Source: Niallia taxi (GTDB taxonomy: Bacteria; Bacillota; Bacilli; Bacillales; Cytobacillaceae). From it: 64,000 nt of DNA. The stretch is from contig NZ_RZTZ01000009.1 of the NCBI RefSeq assembly GCF_004005475.1, forward strand, positions 1-64,000. The letters are read 5' to 3'. Shown piece after piece: positions 8,839-17,665 of this stretch. Below the pieces are notes generated by a model, which did no database searches, was not told the DNA's origin, and worked only from the letters and a program-made list of their open reading frames with translations. How positions within the stretch are numbered: position 1 is the stretch's first letter; each line of letters opens with the position of its first letter. Position numbers and translations under genes: made by a program.

Positions 8839-9285
8839 ACAACTACCTAATCCATTATTTTTATTCATTGCAACCAATAGCAAACTTAGACTTTCCAAAA
8901 CCTGTTGATGCTTATCTTCCTGTATATGCTCAAAAATATTACCGAGATACTCCACCATTTGATTGGAAATCTCATCTGCCTTCGATTCCCCTTCATCTGT
9001 TAATGACAAAAGGACATATCTTCTATCATTAGGATCTGGAACTCTTGAGATGAAGTGAAGCTCCACCAATTTATTAACTTGACGACTTAAAAGTCCAGTA
9101 TCCATCATTAATTTTTCTGCCAATGTCTGTAGAGATATATTCGGACTCTTACTTAACTCATAGACAATGTGACTTTGTGATACTGTAATTCCACAACAGT
9201 CAGAACCATCTTTTTGCAGAAGTCCAAAGTCCCTTACTAACTGTTGTAACAATTCACGTATTTGAATTTTATCTTGTGTTTTCAT
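8827..9285 (-). CDS. MarR family regulator with vicinal Cys pair
   Basis: 152 residues with the MarR winged helix (LQTLAEKLMMDTGLLSRQVNKLVE at about 54-77, then DPNDRRYVLLSLTDEG in the wing). Unusually it has vicinal Cys30-Cys31 (GSDCCGITVSQ) and another Cys near the C-terminus (GSCATK). Vicinal cysteines in a regulator beside arsenic genes suggest direct sensing of As(III), an organoarsenical or oxidants; this is inference. It is the first gene of the minus-strand unit leading to arsN, the flavoprotein and arsR. A sigma-A promoter with an inverted repeat in its spacer precedes it. Confidence 0.88.
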   Translation of the reverse strand: MKTQDKIQIRELLQQLVRDFGLLQKDGSDCCGITVSQSHIVYELSKSPNISLQTLAEKLMMDTGLLSRQVNKLVELHFISRVPDPNDRRYVLLSLTDEGESKADEISNQMVEYLGNIFEHIQEDKHQQVLESLSLLLVAMNKNNGLGSCATK

Positions 9286-9305
9286 ATATCATCGCCTCAA
9301 ATTAA

Positions 9306-9334
9306 ATGTTAACGTCATTAATTGATAATGTCAA
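9306..9334 (-). promoter_or_regulatory. marR promoter with operator in the spacer
   Basis: On the minus strand TTGACA (9329-9334) and TAACAT (9306-9311) are separated by 17 bp. The spacer holds the inverted repeat CATTA-N5-TAATG, extended imperfectly to both sides, which fits MarR autorepression. A GAGGCGA ribosome site follows before the ATG at 9285. Confidence 0.65.
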
Positions 9335-9473
9335 ATATTTTTTCTTATTCAACTTACCTTCCAGGTTTTTTCCCTAAGTTAGTTTTTTTTTTATTACATC
9401 TTTATTAAAAAAGATGTCCCGTTCTTTTTTCATATAGAGAAAGTGAAGAAGAAAAAGAAAGGTATAAAATAAC

Positions 9474-9566
9474 ATGGTTGTATGGTGGCATGATTATCGG
9501 TACATAATTCTAACGATATCGTTCCTATTGTTGTGTTTTTTAATTATATACAGAAATATGGATTAA
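9474..9566 (+). CDS. Possible 30-residue single-span membrane peptide
   Basis: An ATG-started frame of 30 codons on the plus strand encodes a polar aromatic head (MVVWWHDYRY), a hydrophobic stretch of about 16 residues (IILTISFLLLCFLIIY) and a short RNMD tail, as expected of a small membrane peptide. AAAGG lies about 11 bases before the ATG, a somewhat long spacing. A very strong terminator at 9592-9631 follows 25 bp after the stop. It is divergent from marR. It could be chance; no homologue is recognised. Confidence 0.35.
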   Translation: MVVWWHDYRYIILTISFLLLCFLIIYRNMD

Positions 9567-9591
9567 CAATTTCAATTCAGAAGTACTAGAT

Positions 9592-9631
9592 AATATAACC
9601 CCCCTCCAAAAAATAGGAGGGGGGTTATATT
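9592..9631. terminator. Perfect 16-bp bidirectional terminator
   Basis: The arms 9592-9607 and 9616-9631 are perfect inverted repeats with a GC-rich core (CCCCCCTCC/GGAGGGGGG) and an 8-base loop, flanked by AT on both sides. It would end transcription of the small plus-strand frame and of anything reading from tauE. Confidence 0.85.
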
Positions 9632-9843
9632 ATTCTTATTACGCTAAACGGCCAAGTTTGTGACACAAGAAGGATTCTTTTCATTTATTATAGGATTGAT
9701 GCCACAATAGTTTAAGAACAATTCCACAAAAAGTAGTCTGTTTCACAGTTGCAAATATAATGAATATCCCCCATTATTTAAAATCAGCTGCCTACGTCTT
9801 AAATAGAAATAACATAAGAAGCAAGACAATTTATATCTTTAAA
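9632..9843. other. Intergenic remainder downstream of tauE
   Basis: No convincing gene in this stretch. With 9286-9473, which holds only the marR promoter, it makes up the long gap between marR and tauE. Confidence 0.5.
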
Positions 9844-10620
9844 TTATAAAATTGTCATCCAAGTCTTAACTGCAGTTGCTAATATTAAAATCACCATTGT
9901 ACTCTGCAATACTTTTGTGTTCACTCTTTTACCCATGTGGACTCCTATAGGTGAAGCAATTAAACTGGCAATAATCATAATAAATGCAGGAAGGACTGGT
10001 ATTTGTCCTGTTGTAATCTTTCCGGACACTGCTCCAATTGACGAAATAAGTGTAATAGCCAATGAAGATGCTATTGTCATTCTTGTTGGTATTTTTAGAA
10101 TTACAAGCATGATAGGAACTAACAGGAATGCTCCTCCTGCACCTACAATACCAGCTCCAATACCCACTATAAAAGCTAATAATGAGGCAAGCCATTTGTT
10201 AAACTTGACTTGCTGAAAAGACATATCGTCAATCCCTATTTTAGAAACAAACATCATAAAAACTGCAATTAAAGCTAGAACACCATAAACGATATTTAAT
10301 CCATTTTCCGACATGTGAGTAGAACCCAATCCACCAATAAGACTGCCAGTTAAAATGCTAATACCCATGTATATGATTAACCCTTTATTAAGAAAACCAC
10401 CTTTACGGTATGCTAATACGCCACCAAATGTCGCAAAAAACACTTGAATTGCTGTAATCCCAGAAACTTCATGTGCTGTAAAGTGCCCTACTCCCAACAT
10501 TACTGGTATATATAGCAACATTGGGTAATTGATTATAGCACCACCTATTCCTAACATTCCAGAAATAAATGAACCAACAAATCCAATGACGAAAACGATA
10601 ACTATAAAAGTAATATCCAT
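9844..10620 (-). CDS. TauE/SafE family sulfite or organosulfur exporter
   Basis: A 258-residue membrane protein with about eight spans and the repeated family motif: [16 protein letters not shown] near 22-37 in the first half and [18 protein letters not shown] near 154-171 in the second. TauE/SafE proteins move sulfite, thiosulfate or sulfonates across the membrane. It is the last gene of the sulfane-sulfur cluster, 49 bp after tusA with a terminator between, so it may depend on read-through. Export of sulfite made by the upstream MBL/rhodanese enzymes is the likely role (inference). Confidence 0.88.
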   Translation of the reverse strand: MDITFIVIVFVIGFVGSFISGMLGIGGAIINYPMLLYIPVMLGVGHFTAHEVSGITAIQVFFATFGGVLAYRKGGFLNKGLIIYMGISILTGSLIGGLGSTHMSENGLNIVYGVLALIAVFMMFVSKIGIDDMSFQQVKFNKWLASLLAFIVGIGAGIVGAGGAFLLVPIMLVILKIPTRMTIASSLAITLISSIGAVSGKITTGQIPVLPAFIMIIASLIASPIGVHMGKRVNTKVLQSTMVILILATAVKTWMTIL

Positions 10621-10638
10621 TCTGTTTCACCTCTTTAG

Positions 10639-10665
10639 AAAAAGGGAACCTAACTGGTCCCCTTT
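10639..10665 (-). terminator. Terminator between tusA and tauE
   Basis: AAAGGGAACC pairs with GGTCCCCTTT over a 5-base loop (10641-10665), followed on the minus strand by TTTTT. Probably partial, since tauE belongs to the same functional group and lacks an obvious promoter. Confidence 0.65.
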
Positions 10666-10669
10666 ATTT

Positions 10670-10897
10670 TCAACCTTTCTTTATCCAAAATTTTAATACT
10701 CCGTTTTCGTCTTCCTGTTTTAATAATTCATGTCCTCCAGATTTAGACCAGGCTGTTAAGTCATTTTTTGCTCCTTTATCCGTTGTATGGACTTCTAATA
10801 CTTGCCCTTTTTCAATCTCATCTATTGCCTTTTTAGTCTTAACAATCGGCATCGGACAAGCCAAGCCTTTAGCATCTAATACTTTTATTGAATTCAT
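10670..10897 (-). CDS. TusA-family sulfur carrier
   Basis: 75 residues with the defining LACPMPIV motif; the persulfide-carrying residue is Cys14. TusA-like proteins pass sulfane sulfur between rhodaneses, DsrE-like proteins and acceptors. It lies 22 bp after the rhodanese-MBL gene in an operon of sulfur-transfer proteins, and resembles the N-terminal domain of the TusA-rhodanese fusion at 12113-12688. GGAGG precedes the ATG. Confidence 0.93.
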   Translation of the reverse strand: MNSIKVLDAKGLACPMPIVKTKKAIDEIEKGQVLEVHTTDKGAKNDLTAWSKSGGHELLKQEDENGVLKFWIKKG

Positions 10898-10919
10898 TTA
10901 TCTTCCTCCTATTCTAAAA

Positions 10920-12047
10920 TTAACGAACTGCACAGCGATTCGGTCCAATTTCCATTTCACGTTGTTTCTCTAAATTTGGATTAATTTTCCCCATGTTTGT
11001 TTCACGAATTTCTTGATATGCATTTGGTTGAGGTGGTAATTTTTTTGTTACTAATTTTCTAAACTCGTTTTCATCATTGATATTGAGACCATGGTTTTTT
11101 GCAAACAATTCCCCTAGTTTTTCTGCCACACTACCATCCTCATTCAACTCGTCTATCATCATAAAATGTGCTGGCAGAACAATCAGGTCTTCTGACAATT
11201 CTCTATAGCGTTTATACAAAGTTGTCCTTAAATCAGCAACCCAGTCTTCTGCCTTACCTGCAAGGTCTGGTCTTCCGATAGAATTAATGAACAAAATATC
11301 TCCTGAAAGCAAGTATTCCCTGTCCACTATAAATGAGCTAGAACCAATCGTATGACCAGGTGAGTACAATGTTTCAAAATTTATAGTTGTGTTACCGATT
11401 GCTACATCATTACCGTGTTCCAATGGTTGGTAAACAAAAGTCACTTCAGTTGCATCCTTTGGTGGTAACCAGTAAGTAGCTCCAGTTTTCTCAGCAATTG
11501 TGCGTCCGCCGGAAATATGGTCAGCGTGGAGATGTGTATCAAATACGTGAGTAATTTTTGTACCTTTACTCTTAGCAAAATCAATATAGATATCCGTCAT
11601 ACGTGTTGAATCGATTACTGCTGCTTCTCCTTCAGATAACACCATGTATGAAAGACAGCCTTTCCCAATGCGAACAAATTGATAAATTTCACCACCATCA
11701 TTTAGATCACCTATTTTAACTGGTTCTAAATATTCACTCCATGCTTTCATTCCACCCTTAAGATAGGATACATTTAAACCGGCCTCAGAAAGCATTTCTG
11801 CTACCATTACGGATGAGCCTTCCTTTGCACAAACAACTAATACAACTTTGTTAGTGGGGATTTCCCCTGTAATCTCTTCTACACCATCTAGTAATTCAAA
11901 ATAAGGAACATTTAAATATTCAAAGTTTTCTCCTTCAATCTTCCAATCATTAAAATCACTTTCATTGCGAACATCTAGAATAAATAACTCCTCTCTATTA
12001 AAAGCCTTTTTTGTTATATCTTTAGGAGTCAATACATTAACAGTCAC
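10920..12047 (-). CDS. Rhodanese-MBL fusion, persulfide dioxygenase-like
   Basis: 375 residues. An N-terminal rhodanese domain (about 1-105) carries Cys73 in [10 protein letters not shown] metallo-beta-lactamase domain (about 118-335) follows with THLHADH (His172, His174, Asp176, His177) and later SPGHTIGS and LPAHF histidines. Persulfide dioxygenases such as ETHE1 and the MBL domain of CstB have this fold and oxidise low-molecular-weight persulfides to sulfite or thiosulfate; in CstB the rhodanese is C-terminal, so the domain order is reversed here. The gene lies in the middle of a CstR-controlled cluster. Activity is inferred from family and context. Confidence 0.88.
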   Translation of the reverse strand: MTVNVLTPKDITKKAFNREELFILDVRNESDFNDWKIEGENFEYLNVPYFELLDGVEEITGEIPTNKVVLVVCAKEGSSVMVAEMLSEAGLNVSYLKGGMKAWSEYLEPVKIGDLNDGGEIYQFVRIGKGCLSYMVLSEGEAAVIDSTRMTDIYIDFAKSKGTKITHVFDTHLHADHISGGRTIAEKTGATYWLPPKDATEVTFVYQPLEHGNDVAIGNTTINFETLYSPGHTIGSSSFIVDREYLLSGDILFINSIGRPDLAGKAEDWVADLRTTLYKRYRELSEDLIVLPAHFMMIDELNEDGSVAEKLGELFAKNHGLNINDENEFRKLVTKKLPPQPNAYQEIRETNMGKINPNLEKQREMEIGPNRCAVR

Positions 12048-12112
12048 CCAGATACCCCCTTTTGTATTATTTAATTTATCATTTATATTGATTTAAAAGA
12101 TTAAATCATGTT

Positions 12113-12688
12113 TTAGTTATTTATACTACTTGTTTTTCCATTCCATTGAATCATTCCATGTTCAACATTAGTTACGTTATTAAAACCATTTTCGGTTAAT
12201 TTCTGTGCAGCAAGATCACTTCGATTTCCTGTTCTACAAACTATATAGATTTCATCATTTTTGTTTAAATCATCCAATTTGTTTTCCAATTCACCCAATG
12301 GAATGGAGATAGCGTTAGGAATATGGTTAAAAGCAAACTCTGCATTTTCTCTAACATCAATAATTACAGTGTTTTTATTTCCTTCTATCTTCTTCTCTAG
12401 TTCTTCATTGCTAATAACATTTGGGTGTTTTTTTTCATTCGCTTCTTCATTAGAAGATTTACGCAAATAATGCTTCATTACTTCCCCTTCTTCAATTGTT
12501 CCTAGATATTGATGTCCAGTTCTTTCAGCCCAAGCTTTCATGTCTGCTTTAGAGCCTTTATCCGTCGCTTGAACTTCCAATACTTGGCCTGCCTCTATGT
12601 TCTTCATTTCTTTTTTTGTTTTAACAATTGGCATGGGACATGCTAAACCTTTTACATCTAAGATTGTATTTGCGTTTAAATTTTTCAT
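12113..12688 (-). CDS. TusA-rhodanese fusion protein
   Basis: 191 residues. Residues 1-75 form a TusA domain with Cys17 in LACPMPIV; a charged linker (about 76-92) leads to a rhodanese domain with Cys151 in VCRTGNRSD. S. aureus CstA has rhodanese-TusA-DsrE; here TusA comes first and the DsrE-like protein is encoded separately. The likely job is intramolecular transfer of sulfane sulfur. A perfect ATACCC-N4-GGGTAT operator sits at 12708-12723, 20 bp before the start codon, so it probably has its own CstR-controlled promoter. Confidence 0.9.
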   Translation of the reverse strand: MKNLNANTILDVKGLACPMPIVKTKKEMKNIEAGQVLEVQATDKGSKADMKAWAERTGHQYLGTIEEGEVMKHYLRKSSNEEANEKKHPNVISNEELEKKIEGNKNTVIIDVRENAEFAFNHIPNAISIPLGELENKLDDLNKNDEIYIVCRTGNRSDLAAQKLTENGFNNVTNVEHGMIQWNGKTSSINN

Positions 12689-12707
12689 TTTTCAAGCCTC
12701 CACCCAT

Positions 12708-12723
12708 ATACCCTTATGGGTAT
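12708..12723. promoter_or_regulatory. CstR-type operator 1
   Basis: Perfect palindrome ATACCC-TTAT-GGGTAT, of the CsoR/CstR operator type, between the rhodanese and TusA-rhodanese genes. Confidence 0.75.
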
Positions 12724-12741
12724 TATTGATTTCAAAAAAAT

Positions 12742-13038
12742 TTATTCTACTTTTCCTTCCCAAGCAAGCATTCCACCAGTCATATTTATCACATTAAATC
12801 CATAATCTTCAAGGATTTGTGTGGCACGACCACTTCTTGCTCCAGAACGGCACACCATAATATACTCTTTTGATTTATCTAATTCATGCATGCGAAATTC
12901 AACTAAACTTAATGGAATATTAACAGCACTTGGTATTTTTCCTGCAGCAATCTCATCCGCTTCTCGAACATCAATAATATTCAAGTTCTTTCCTTTATTT
13001 AATAAAGTTTCTACTTCTATTACCGTTATTTGTTTCAT
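12742..13038 (-). CDS. Single-domain rhodanese
   Basis: 98 residues covering one complete rhodanese domain with catalytic Cys63 in MVCRSGARSGRA and the usual IDVREADE start of the domain near 21. It transfers sulfane sulfur to acceptors such as TusA. It follows the membrane-anchored rhodanese by 18 bp in the same transcript. The loop CRSGARS differs from that of its neighbour (CQSGMRS), suggesting non-identical acceptors. Confidence 0.92.
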   Translation of the reverse strand: MKQITVIEVETLLNKGKNLNIIDVREADEIAAGKIPSAVNIPLSLVEFRMHELDKSKEYIMVCRSGARSGRATQILEDYGFNVINMTGGMLAWEGKVE

Positions 13039-13056
13039 TATTTAGCCCTCCTACTA

Positions 13057-13419
13057 TTAAAACCACGCACTCATGCCGCCTTTTACGTTCGTTACATTTC
13101 TAAATCCTAATTTTTTCAGGATTTTACTTGCTCGCTGACTTCTCATCCCACTTTGGCAAATTACAATTACTTCTTTTTCCTTTGTAAGTTCGCTCTCAGC
13201 TTTTTGAGCAAGTTGATCAAGTGGTATATTTTTAAAACCTCTGATATGATTTCCTTTAAACTCTCCGATTGTCCGGACATCAATAAACTGCTTGTTCTTG
13301 TTAGTTAAATCTTTTCTTAATTCATTTGTGGTAATATTGTTAACACCCTTAATCGGTAAGAACCTCTTTACAATGAAAAATAGTAATAAAGCAATAACCA
13401 GATAATTTATATATGCCAT
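13057..13419 (-). CDS. Membrane-anchored rhodanese
   Basis: 120 residues: a hydrophobic N-terminal segment (about 4-20, LVIALLLFFIVKRF) followed by a rhodanese domain with Cys88 in ICQSGMRSQRA. The N-terminal span fits an anchor with the catalytic domain in the cytoplasm. It follows the DsrE-like gene by 39 bp. Similar to the YqhL-type rhodaneses of bacilli. Confidence 0.9.
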   Translation of the reverse strand: MAYINYLVIALLLFFIVKRFLPIKGVNNITTNELRKDLTNKNKQFIDVRTIGEFKGNHIRGFKNIPLDQLAQKAESELTKEKEVIVICQSGMRSQRASKILKKLGFRNVTNVKGGMSAWF

Positions 13420-13458
13420 TCTGGTACCTCCTATTTGTTAGGGGACTGATATTTCCGT

Positions 13459-13938
13459 TTATATAAATAGATTAACATTCCCTTTCTCAGCATCCGCTAA
13501 ATAAGCTGCAACTCCAGCATATTCAATGTTATCTAATAGCTCTTCCTCTTTTAGCCCTAACAAATCCATTGTCATTGTACAAGCCACAAGTTTTATGTCT
13601 TGTTCGAGTGCCATTTCAATTAACTGTGGCAGTGGTATTGCGTTATGTTTTTTCATAATATCCTTAATCATCTTAGGACCAAGTCCAGCAAAGTTCATTT
13701 TAGAAAGCCCCATTTTATCTGCACCTCTAGGCATCATTTTGCCAAATACTCTTTCCATAATCCCTTTTTTGACCGTAATATCCTCATTCTTACGTAGGGC
13801 ATTTAAACCCCAAAATGTGTGGAAAATGGTTACTTCATGATCATAAGCTGCTGCCCCATTTGCAATAATATAAGCAGCCATTGTTTTATCATAATCTCCA
13901 CTAAATAAGACAATTGTTGTTTTTTTCTGTTCCACCAT
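13459..13938 (-). CDS. DsrE/DsrF-like sulfur-transfer protein
   Basis: 159 residues of the DsrE2-type family: VLFSGDYDKTMAAYIIANGAAAYDHEV at the start, FHTFWGLNALRK near 40 and the conserved cysteine in VACTMTMDLLGL near 118-129. Such proteins bind persulfide sulfur and partner with TusA and rhodaneses. It is the first structural gene of the sulfur operon, immediately after two CstR-type operators (13963-13978 and 14044-14059). Confidence 0.9.
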   Translation of the reverse strand: MVEQKKTTIVLFSGDYDKTMAAYIIANGAAAYDHEVTIFHTFWGLNALRKNEDITVKKGIMERVFGKMMPRGADKMGLSKMNFAGLGPKMIKDIMKKHNAIPLPQLIEMALEQDIKLVACTMTMDLLGLKEEELLDNIEYAGVAAYLADAEKGNVNLFI

Positions 13939-13962
13939 GATGTACCTCCTATTTTTAAACCA

Positions 13963-13978
13963 ATACCAGTATGGGTAT
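13963..13978. promoter_or_regulatory. CstR-type operator 2
   Basis: ATACC-AGTATG-GGTAT palindrome 24 bp upstream of the DsrE-like gene start. Confidence 0.7.
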
Positions 13979-14043
13979 GTTTATATTAAAAAAAATTCCA
14001 TTTTTTCAATCCAAAGCCTTAGTACTTATTTCTTAAAACCAAA

Positions 14044-14059
14044 ATACCCAATGGGGTAT
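14044..14059. promoter_or_regulatory. CstR-type operator 3
   Basis: ATACCC-AATG-GGGTAT, perfect 6-bp arms, between the repressor gene and the DsrE-like gene. Together with operator 2 it would let the repressor control the sulfur operon. Confidence 0.75.
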
Positions 14060-14097
14060 TTAATTGTTTAAAATAAGAGAAGGTGTCAACCCTTTTC

Positions 14098-14361
14098 TTA
14101 TCGGCTTTTTACAAGTAGGTTTACAGCCTCTTTTACTATCTCCTCTGTGTTTTCCCCATTTTTATCAGCTTCCCGAACACATTCTACTAAGTTTGCACTA
14201 ACAATCAAACCAATTGTTCGATCCAGGGCGGTTCTTGATGCAGATAGTTGAGTAATAACTTCTTTGCAGTCCTTATTCTCTTCCATCATTTTCAAAATTC
14301 CTCTTAGCTGCCCTTCAATCCGTTTAATTCTATTTTTCATTTGATCATTGTAATCCACCAC
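14098..14361 (-). CDS. cstR: CsoR-family persulfide-sensing repressor, CstR type
   Basis: 87 residues of the all-helical CsoR/RcnR family (RIKRIEGQLRGILKMMEE near 11-28). The two sensing cysteines are Cys32 and Cys61. The residue four before Cys61 is Asn57, where copper sensors (CsoR) have His; loss of this ligand with both Cys retained is the mark of CstR, which reacts with persulfides. It lies first in the sulfur cluster, with four operators of matching type around it. Persulfide sensing is strongly suggested by sequence and context. Confidence 0.88.
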   Translation of the reverse strand: MVDYNDQMKNRIKRIEGQLRGILKMMEENKDCKEVITQLSASRTALDRTIGLIVSANLVECVREADKNGENTEEIVKEAVNLLVKSR

Positions 14362-14457
14362 TTTTTTTCCTCCTTTTTTTTGTGAATGGTAACTAGGTAA
14401 TTTTTTATTATTTCATTTTCTTTTATGATTTATATTTTCGCTAACAAGATTTATATT

Positions 14458-14473
14458 ATACCCCCTAAGGTAT
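14458..14473. promoter_or_regulatory. CstR-type operator 4 in the repressor's own promoter
   Basis: ATACC-CCCTAA-GGTAT. On the minus strand a TTGACT box (14476-14481) and TAATAT are 17 bp apart, so the operator fills the spacer: classic autorepression. Confidence 0.7.
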
Positions 14474-14481
14474 ATAGTCAA

Positions 14482-14758
14482 CTATAATTTTTTAGTATAC
14501 AAAAAGACAGCAAATTAGCATAACAGTCCCAAAAGGATATTACAAACCTTTAAGAAACGACTTCATACCCTTTTATCAATCTGTTTAGGTCTTTTGGATT
14601 GAGGGTCCCGACTTTCATCTAAAAAGGTATGTTAAAGTTTTTGGTTGATTTCGTATAAAATTCTAATAACTGTCCTGCTTAAGTTAGTTGGTCTTTATTA
14701 CCTTTGAATTTTAGACATCGGTATGGGGAAAATAAAGTAAAAATAAGTGGGGGTTATT
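14482..14758. other. Intergenic between cstR and the DUF3888 gene
   Basis: No gene seen. It should contain the plus-strand promoter of the DUF3888 gene; no clear -35/-10 pair was picked. A GTGGGGG ribosome site lies at its end. Confidence 0.4.
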
Positions 14759-15154
14759 ATGACTTATAAAAGAAAGCTATTACTATTAATGACTTTTCTA
14801 ACTCTTTCCTCTTATTCTCCAGTTCAAGCAGAAACAGTAACTAAAAACGATGTACAGTTGCGTGATGATGTGATTCTCGATTTGCTCTATCCATCCATCT
14901 ACAAAGCACTCGAAAGACATTTCGGCGAACCAAAGCAATATTATTTTCCTAAGATTATCCAAATAAAACAAAAGGAAGAACAAAAAACTTACAGTTACTT
15001 TAATATTACAGTTCAAGTAACAACGTTTGAAGGTGCCCACAACCCCCCATTTGACTTAGTTACCATCACTTTTAGTAATAAAAATTCTATAGAATGGCAA
15101 GCAATAGATATCAAAAGCAGAACATTAAAGTCAAATGAAACATCTAAATTCTAA
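14759..15154 (+). CDS. Secreted DUF3888-family protein
   Basis: 131 residues from the ATG at 14759, chosen because GGGGG lies 7-8 bases upstream; an in-frame GTG at 14747 overlaps that site. A signal peptide (KRKLLLLMTFLTLSSYSPVQA) ends at about residue 24. The mature part has LLYPSIYKALERHFGEP and VQVTTFEGAHNPPFDLVTITF, characteristic of the DUF3888 family of Bacillus secreted proteins. Function unknown. It is on the opposite strand to the flanking sulfur and cadmium genes and has its own terminator. Confidence 0.82.
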   Translation: MTYKRKLLLLMTFLTLSSYSPVQAETVTKNDVQLRDDVILDLLYPSIYKALERHFGEPKQYYFPKIIQIKQKEEQKTYSYFNITVQVTTFEGAHNPPFDLVTITFSNKNSIEWQAIDIKSRTLKSNETSKF

Positions 15155-15173
15155 TAAAACATTTTAGTAATTA

Positions 15174-15208
15174 AAAAACGGATACAGTTTAATTGTATCC
15201 GTTTTTTT
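15174..15208 (+). terminator. Terminator after the DUF3888 gene
   Basis: AACGGATACA pairs with TGTATCCGTT, flanked by A and T runs; 13-bp stem at 15174-15186/15194-15206. Confidence 0.85.
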
Positions 15209-15335
15209 AGATTTTTTAGTTGTTGTAATATGAAAATAGAAATTCAGGAGACCGTTTAATCAACCATTACCTTTAACATAGCGTAATTAAAAAATCTACT
15301 ATCAGCTTATATCAACGTATTGTTCAAATTTCACC

Positions 15336-15500
15336 TTAATATTGATTAAAAGATTTTATTTCCTCTTCAATTTCAGAAAGCCTTTTTTCTAAGGGAGTTA
15401 TGTTTCCTTTTACATATTCCAATTTTTCTGGATTATCTTGAACCTGTAACTTTTCGTCCTTTAAATCCATGATTTTATATTCAATATCTTTTTTATTCAC
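15336..15500 (-). CDS. 54-residue coiled-coil protein with GTG start
   Basis: A short minus-strand frame starting at GTG (15498-15500), preceded by AGGGAGAAGGCAGG. The product is highly charged and alpha-helical (DLKDEKLQVQ... and LEKRLSEIEEEIKSF at 37-51), predicting a small coiled coil. It lies 35 bp downstream of the cadA stop, so it may be the last gene of the cadCA operon. I recognise no family. Confidence 0.6.
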   Translation of the reverse strand: MNKKDIEYKIMDLKDEKLQVQDNPEKLEYVKGNITPLEKRLSEIEEEIKSFNQY

Positions 15501-15535
15501 TTTCTACCTGCCTTCTCCCTCTAAATATTAGTTAA

Positions 15536-17665
15536 TTATTCTTTAATTTTTAATAAACGCAAACTGTTAAGTGTGACAATTAGTGTTGCCCCCATATCAG
15601 CAAAGATTGCAATCCACAAAGTTAACCAACCCGGCATCACTAATACTAATGCTAATAATTTAATCGCTAAAGAAAATGAAATGTTTTGCTTAATAATAGT
15701 TAGCGCTTTACGGCTTAATTTAATCGTATAGGGAAGTTTACTTAAATCATCTGACATTAAAGCAATATCTGCAGTTTCTAATGCTGTATCTGTTCCAGCT
15801 CCACCCATTGCAACACCAACTGAAGACGCTGCAAGTGCTGGAGCATCGTTCACACCATCACCGACCATTGCGACACTTTGATGTTTAGCTCGAAGTTCTT
15901 TAATAAAATTGAGTTTATCTTCAGGAAGTAAATCAGCTTTAATATCCAACACACCGACTTGCTTTCCAATTGCTATTGCTGTTCTTTGATTATCACCAGT
16001 TAACATTACTGTTTTAATACCTATGTTGTTTAATTTAGTAATAACTGCTTTCGATGTGTCTCTTATTTCATCAGCTACTGCAATTAAAGAAAGAATTTCC
16101 TTTTCTGTTCCTAAAACCATCACTGTTTTACCTTCATTTTGCATATGAGTGATATTTTCTTTAATTGTATTTTCAGTCTTACCATGTAATTCCTCAAATA
16201 GATTAGGACTGCCGACAAAGTATAATTCATTACTTATCTTCGCTTTTACACCTTTACCAGTAATCGATTGAAACTCTTCCACTATTAAAGCATTAAAATT
16301 TAATCCTTTTTCTTCTGCTTTTCTTATAATGGCTGATGCAAGTGGATGTTGAGACCCTTTTTCGATCGCTGCTGTTACCTTTAACAACTCATCCTCATTA
16401 CCATTAATAGTCACGATATCTGTTACGGAAGGAACTCCCCTTGTTAATGTTCCAGTTTTATCAAAAGCAATTGCTTTTATATGGCCTGTTTCTTCTAAGT
16501 GAATACCACCCTTAATTAAAACGCCATTCTTAGCTGCGTTTCCAATGGCTGTAACTATAGAAACCGGAGTTGAAACGACTAAGGCACAAGGACAACCAAC
16601 AACTAATACTGCTAATCCTTGATAAATCCATTCACTCCAATCTCCACCAAATAACGGAGGAACAACAGCGATTAATAAAGCTAAAATCACTATAGCTGGT
16701 GTATAGTATTTAGCAAATTTATCAACAAATGCTTGGGAAGGTGCACGCTCTGCTTGTGCTTCCTCAACAAGATGAATTATTTTGGATAAAGTTGTATCTT
16801 CTACTCGCTTCGTTACTTTTACTTCTAGTAGCCCTTCTTCATTTAGTGTTCCAGCAAAGACCTCATCATCCACTGTTTTCGTAACAGGAACACTTTCACC
16901 TGTGATGGCTGCTTGATTAAGTGTAGAAGTTCCTTTAATCACTAATCCATCCATTGCTAATTTTTGACCGGGCTTAACAATCATTATGTCTCCCACTTGA
17001 ATATCATCAACAGAAATCATTAGTTCTTCGTTACCCCTACGTATTAACGCTTCTTTTGGTGCAATATCCATAAGAGATTCAATGGACTGTCGTGCTTTCT
17101 CCATTGAATAACGCTCCAATGCCTCGCTGATTGCAAACAAGATAACAACAGTTGCACCTTCGCCCCATTCGCCAATGATTGCAGCTCCAATAATAGCAAT
17201 AGTCATTAGCGTATTCATATCAAATTTTAATCGACTAAGATTTTTAAGTCCTTTTACAAATAGTGTATAACCACCAATTAAAATAGATGCTCCATACCCA
17301 ATCATTGGAAGGATATGATTTTCCCCATATTGCTCACCTAAAAACCAACTAATCACGAGTAATATAGCAGATATATATACTTTAATATTTTCTTTTTGCT
17401 TCCAAAATGGTTCACGCTCAACCTTTTGTTCTTTATCGCCTCGAATTTTTAGATTTTCAAAAGCTCCTGCTTTCTCTAATTCCTCGATGGTTGTATTTCC
17501 TTTTACGTAGACCTTGGATGCTCCAAAGTTCACTTTTGCATCTTGAACCCCAGGAAGTTCTTTTACATTATTCTCAAAAATAGCTGCACAATTTGTACAA
17601 GTAAATCCTTGAACACGATATGTTTTCATCTCTTCTTCGGTTAAATTTAATCCTTTTTCAGACAT
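15536..17665 (-). CDS. cadA: Cadmium/zinc-exporting P1B-type ATPase CadA
   Basis: 709 residues. One N-terminal HMA domain with Cys23-x-x-Cys26 (FTCTNCA), then eight membrane spans, the transport motif CPC ([13 protein letters not shown]), the phosphorylation site DKTGTLT, the HP locus (GSQHPLAS) and the hinge [10 protein letters not shown]. This combination is that of pI258-like CadA, which exports Cd(II), Zn(II) and Pb(II). The gene overlaps the end of cadC by 8 bp. Length and motifs are complete. Confidence 0.95.
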   Translation of the reverse strand: MSEKGLNLTEEEMKTYRVQGFTCTNCAAIFENNVKELPGVQDAKVNFGASKVYVKGNTTIEELEKAGAFENLKIRGDKEQKVEREPFWKQKENIKVYISAILLVISWFLGEQYGENHILPMIGYGASILIGGYTLFVKGLKNLSRLKFDMNTLMTIAIIGAAIIGEWGEGATVVILFAISEALERYSMEKARQSIESLMDIAPKEALIRRGNEELMISVDDIQVGDIMIVKPGQKLAMDGLVIKGTSTLNQAAITGESVPVTKTVDDEVFAGTLNEEGLLEVKVTKRVEDTTLSKIIHLVEEAQAERAPSQAFVDKFAKYYTPAIVILALLIAVVPPLFGGDWSEWIYQGLAVLVVGCPCALVVSTPVSIVTAIGNAAKNGVLIKGGIHLEETGHIKAIAFDKTGTLTRGVPSVTDIVTINGNEDELLKVTAAIEKGSQHPLASAIIRKAEEKGLNFNALIVEEFQSITGKGVKAKISNELYFVGSPNLFEELHGKTENTIKENITHMQNEGKTVMVLGTEKEILSLIAVADEIRDTSKAVITKLNNIGIKTVMLTGDNQRTAIAIGKQVGVLDIKADLLPEDKLNFIKELRAKHQSVAMVGDGVNDAPALAASSVGVAMGGAGTDTALETADIALMSDDLSKLPYTIKLSRKALTIIKQNISFSLAIKLLALVLVMPGWLTLWIAIFADMGATLIVTLNSLRLLKIKE

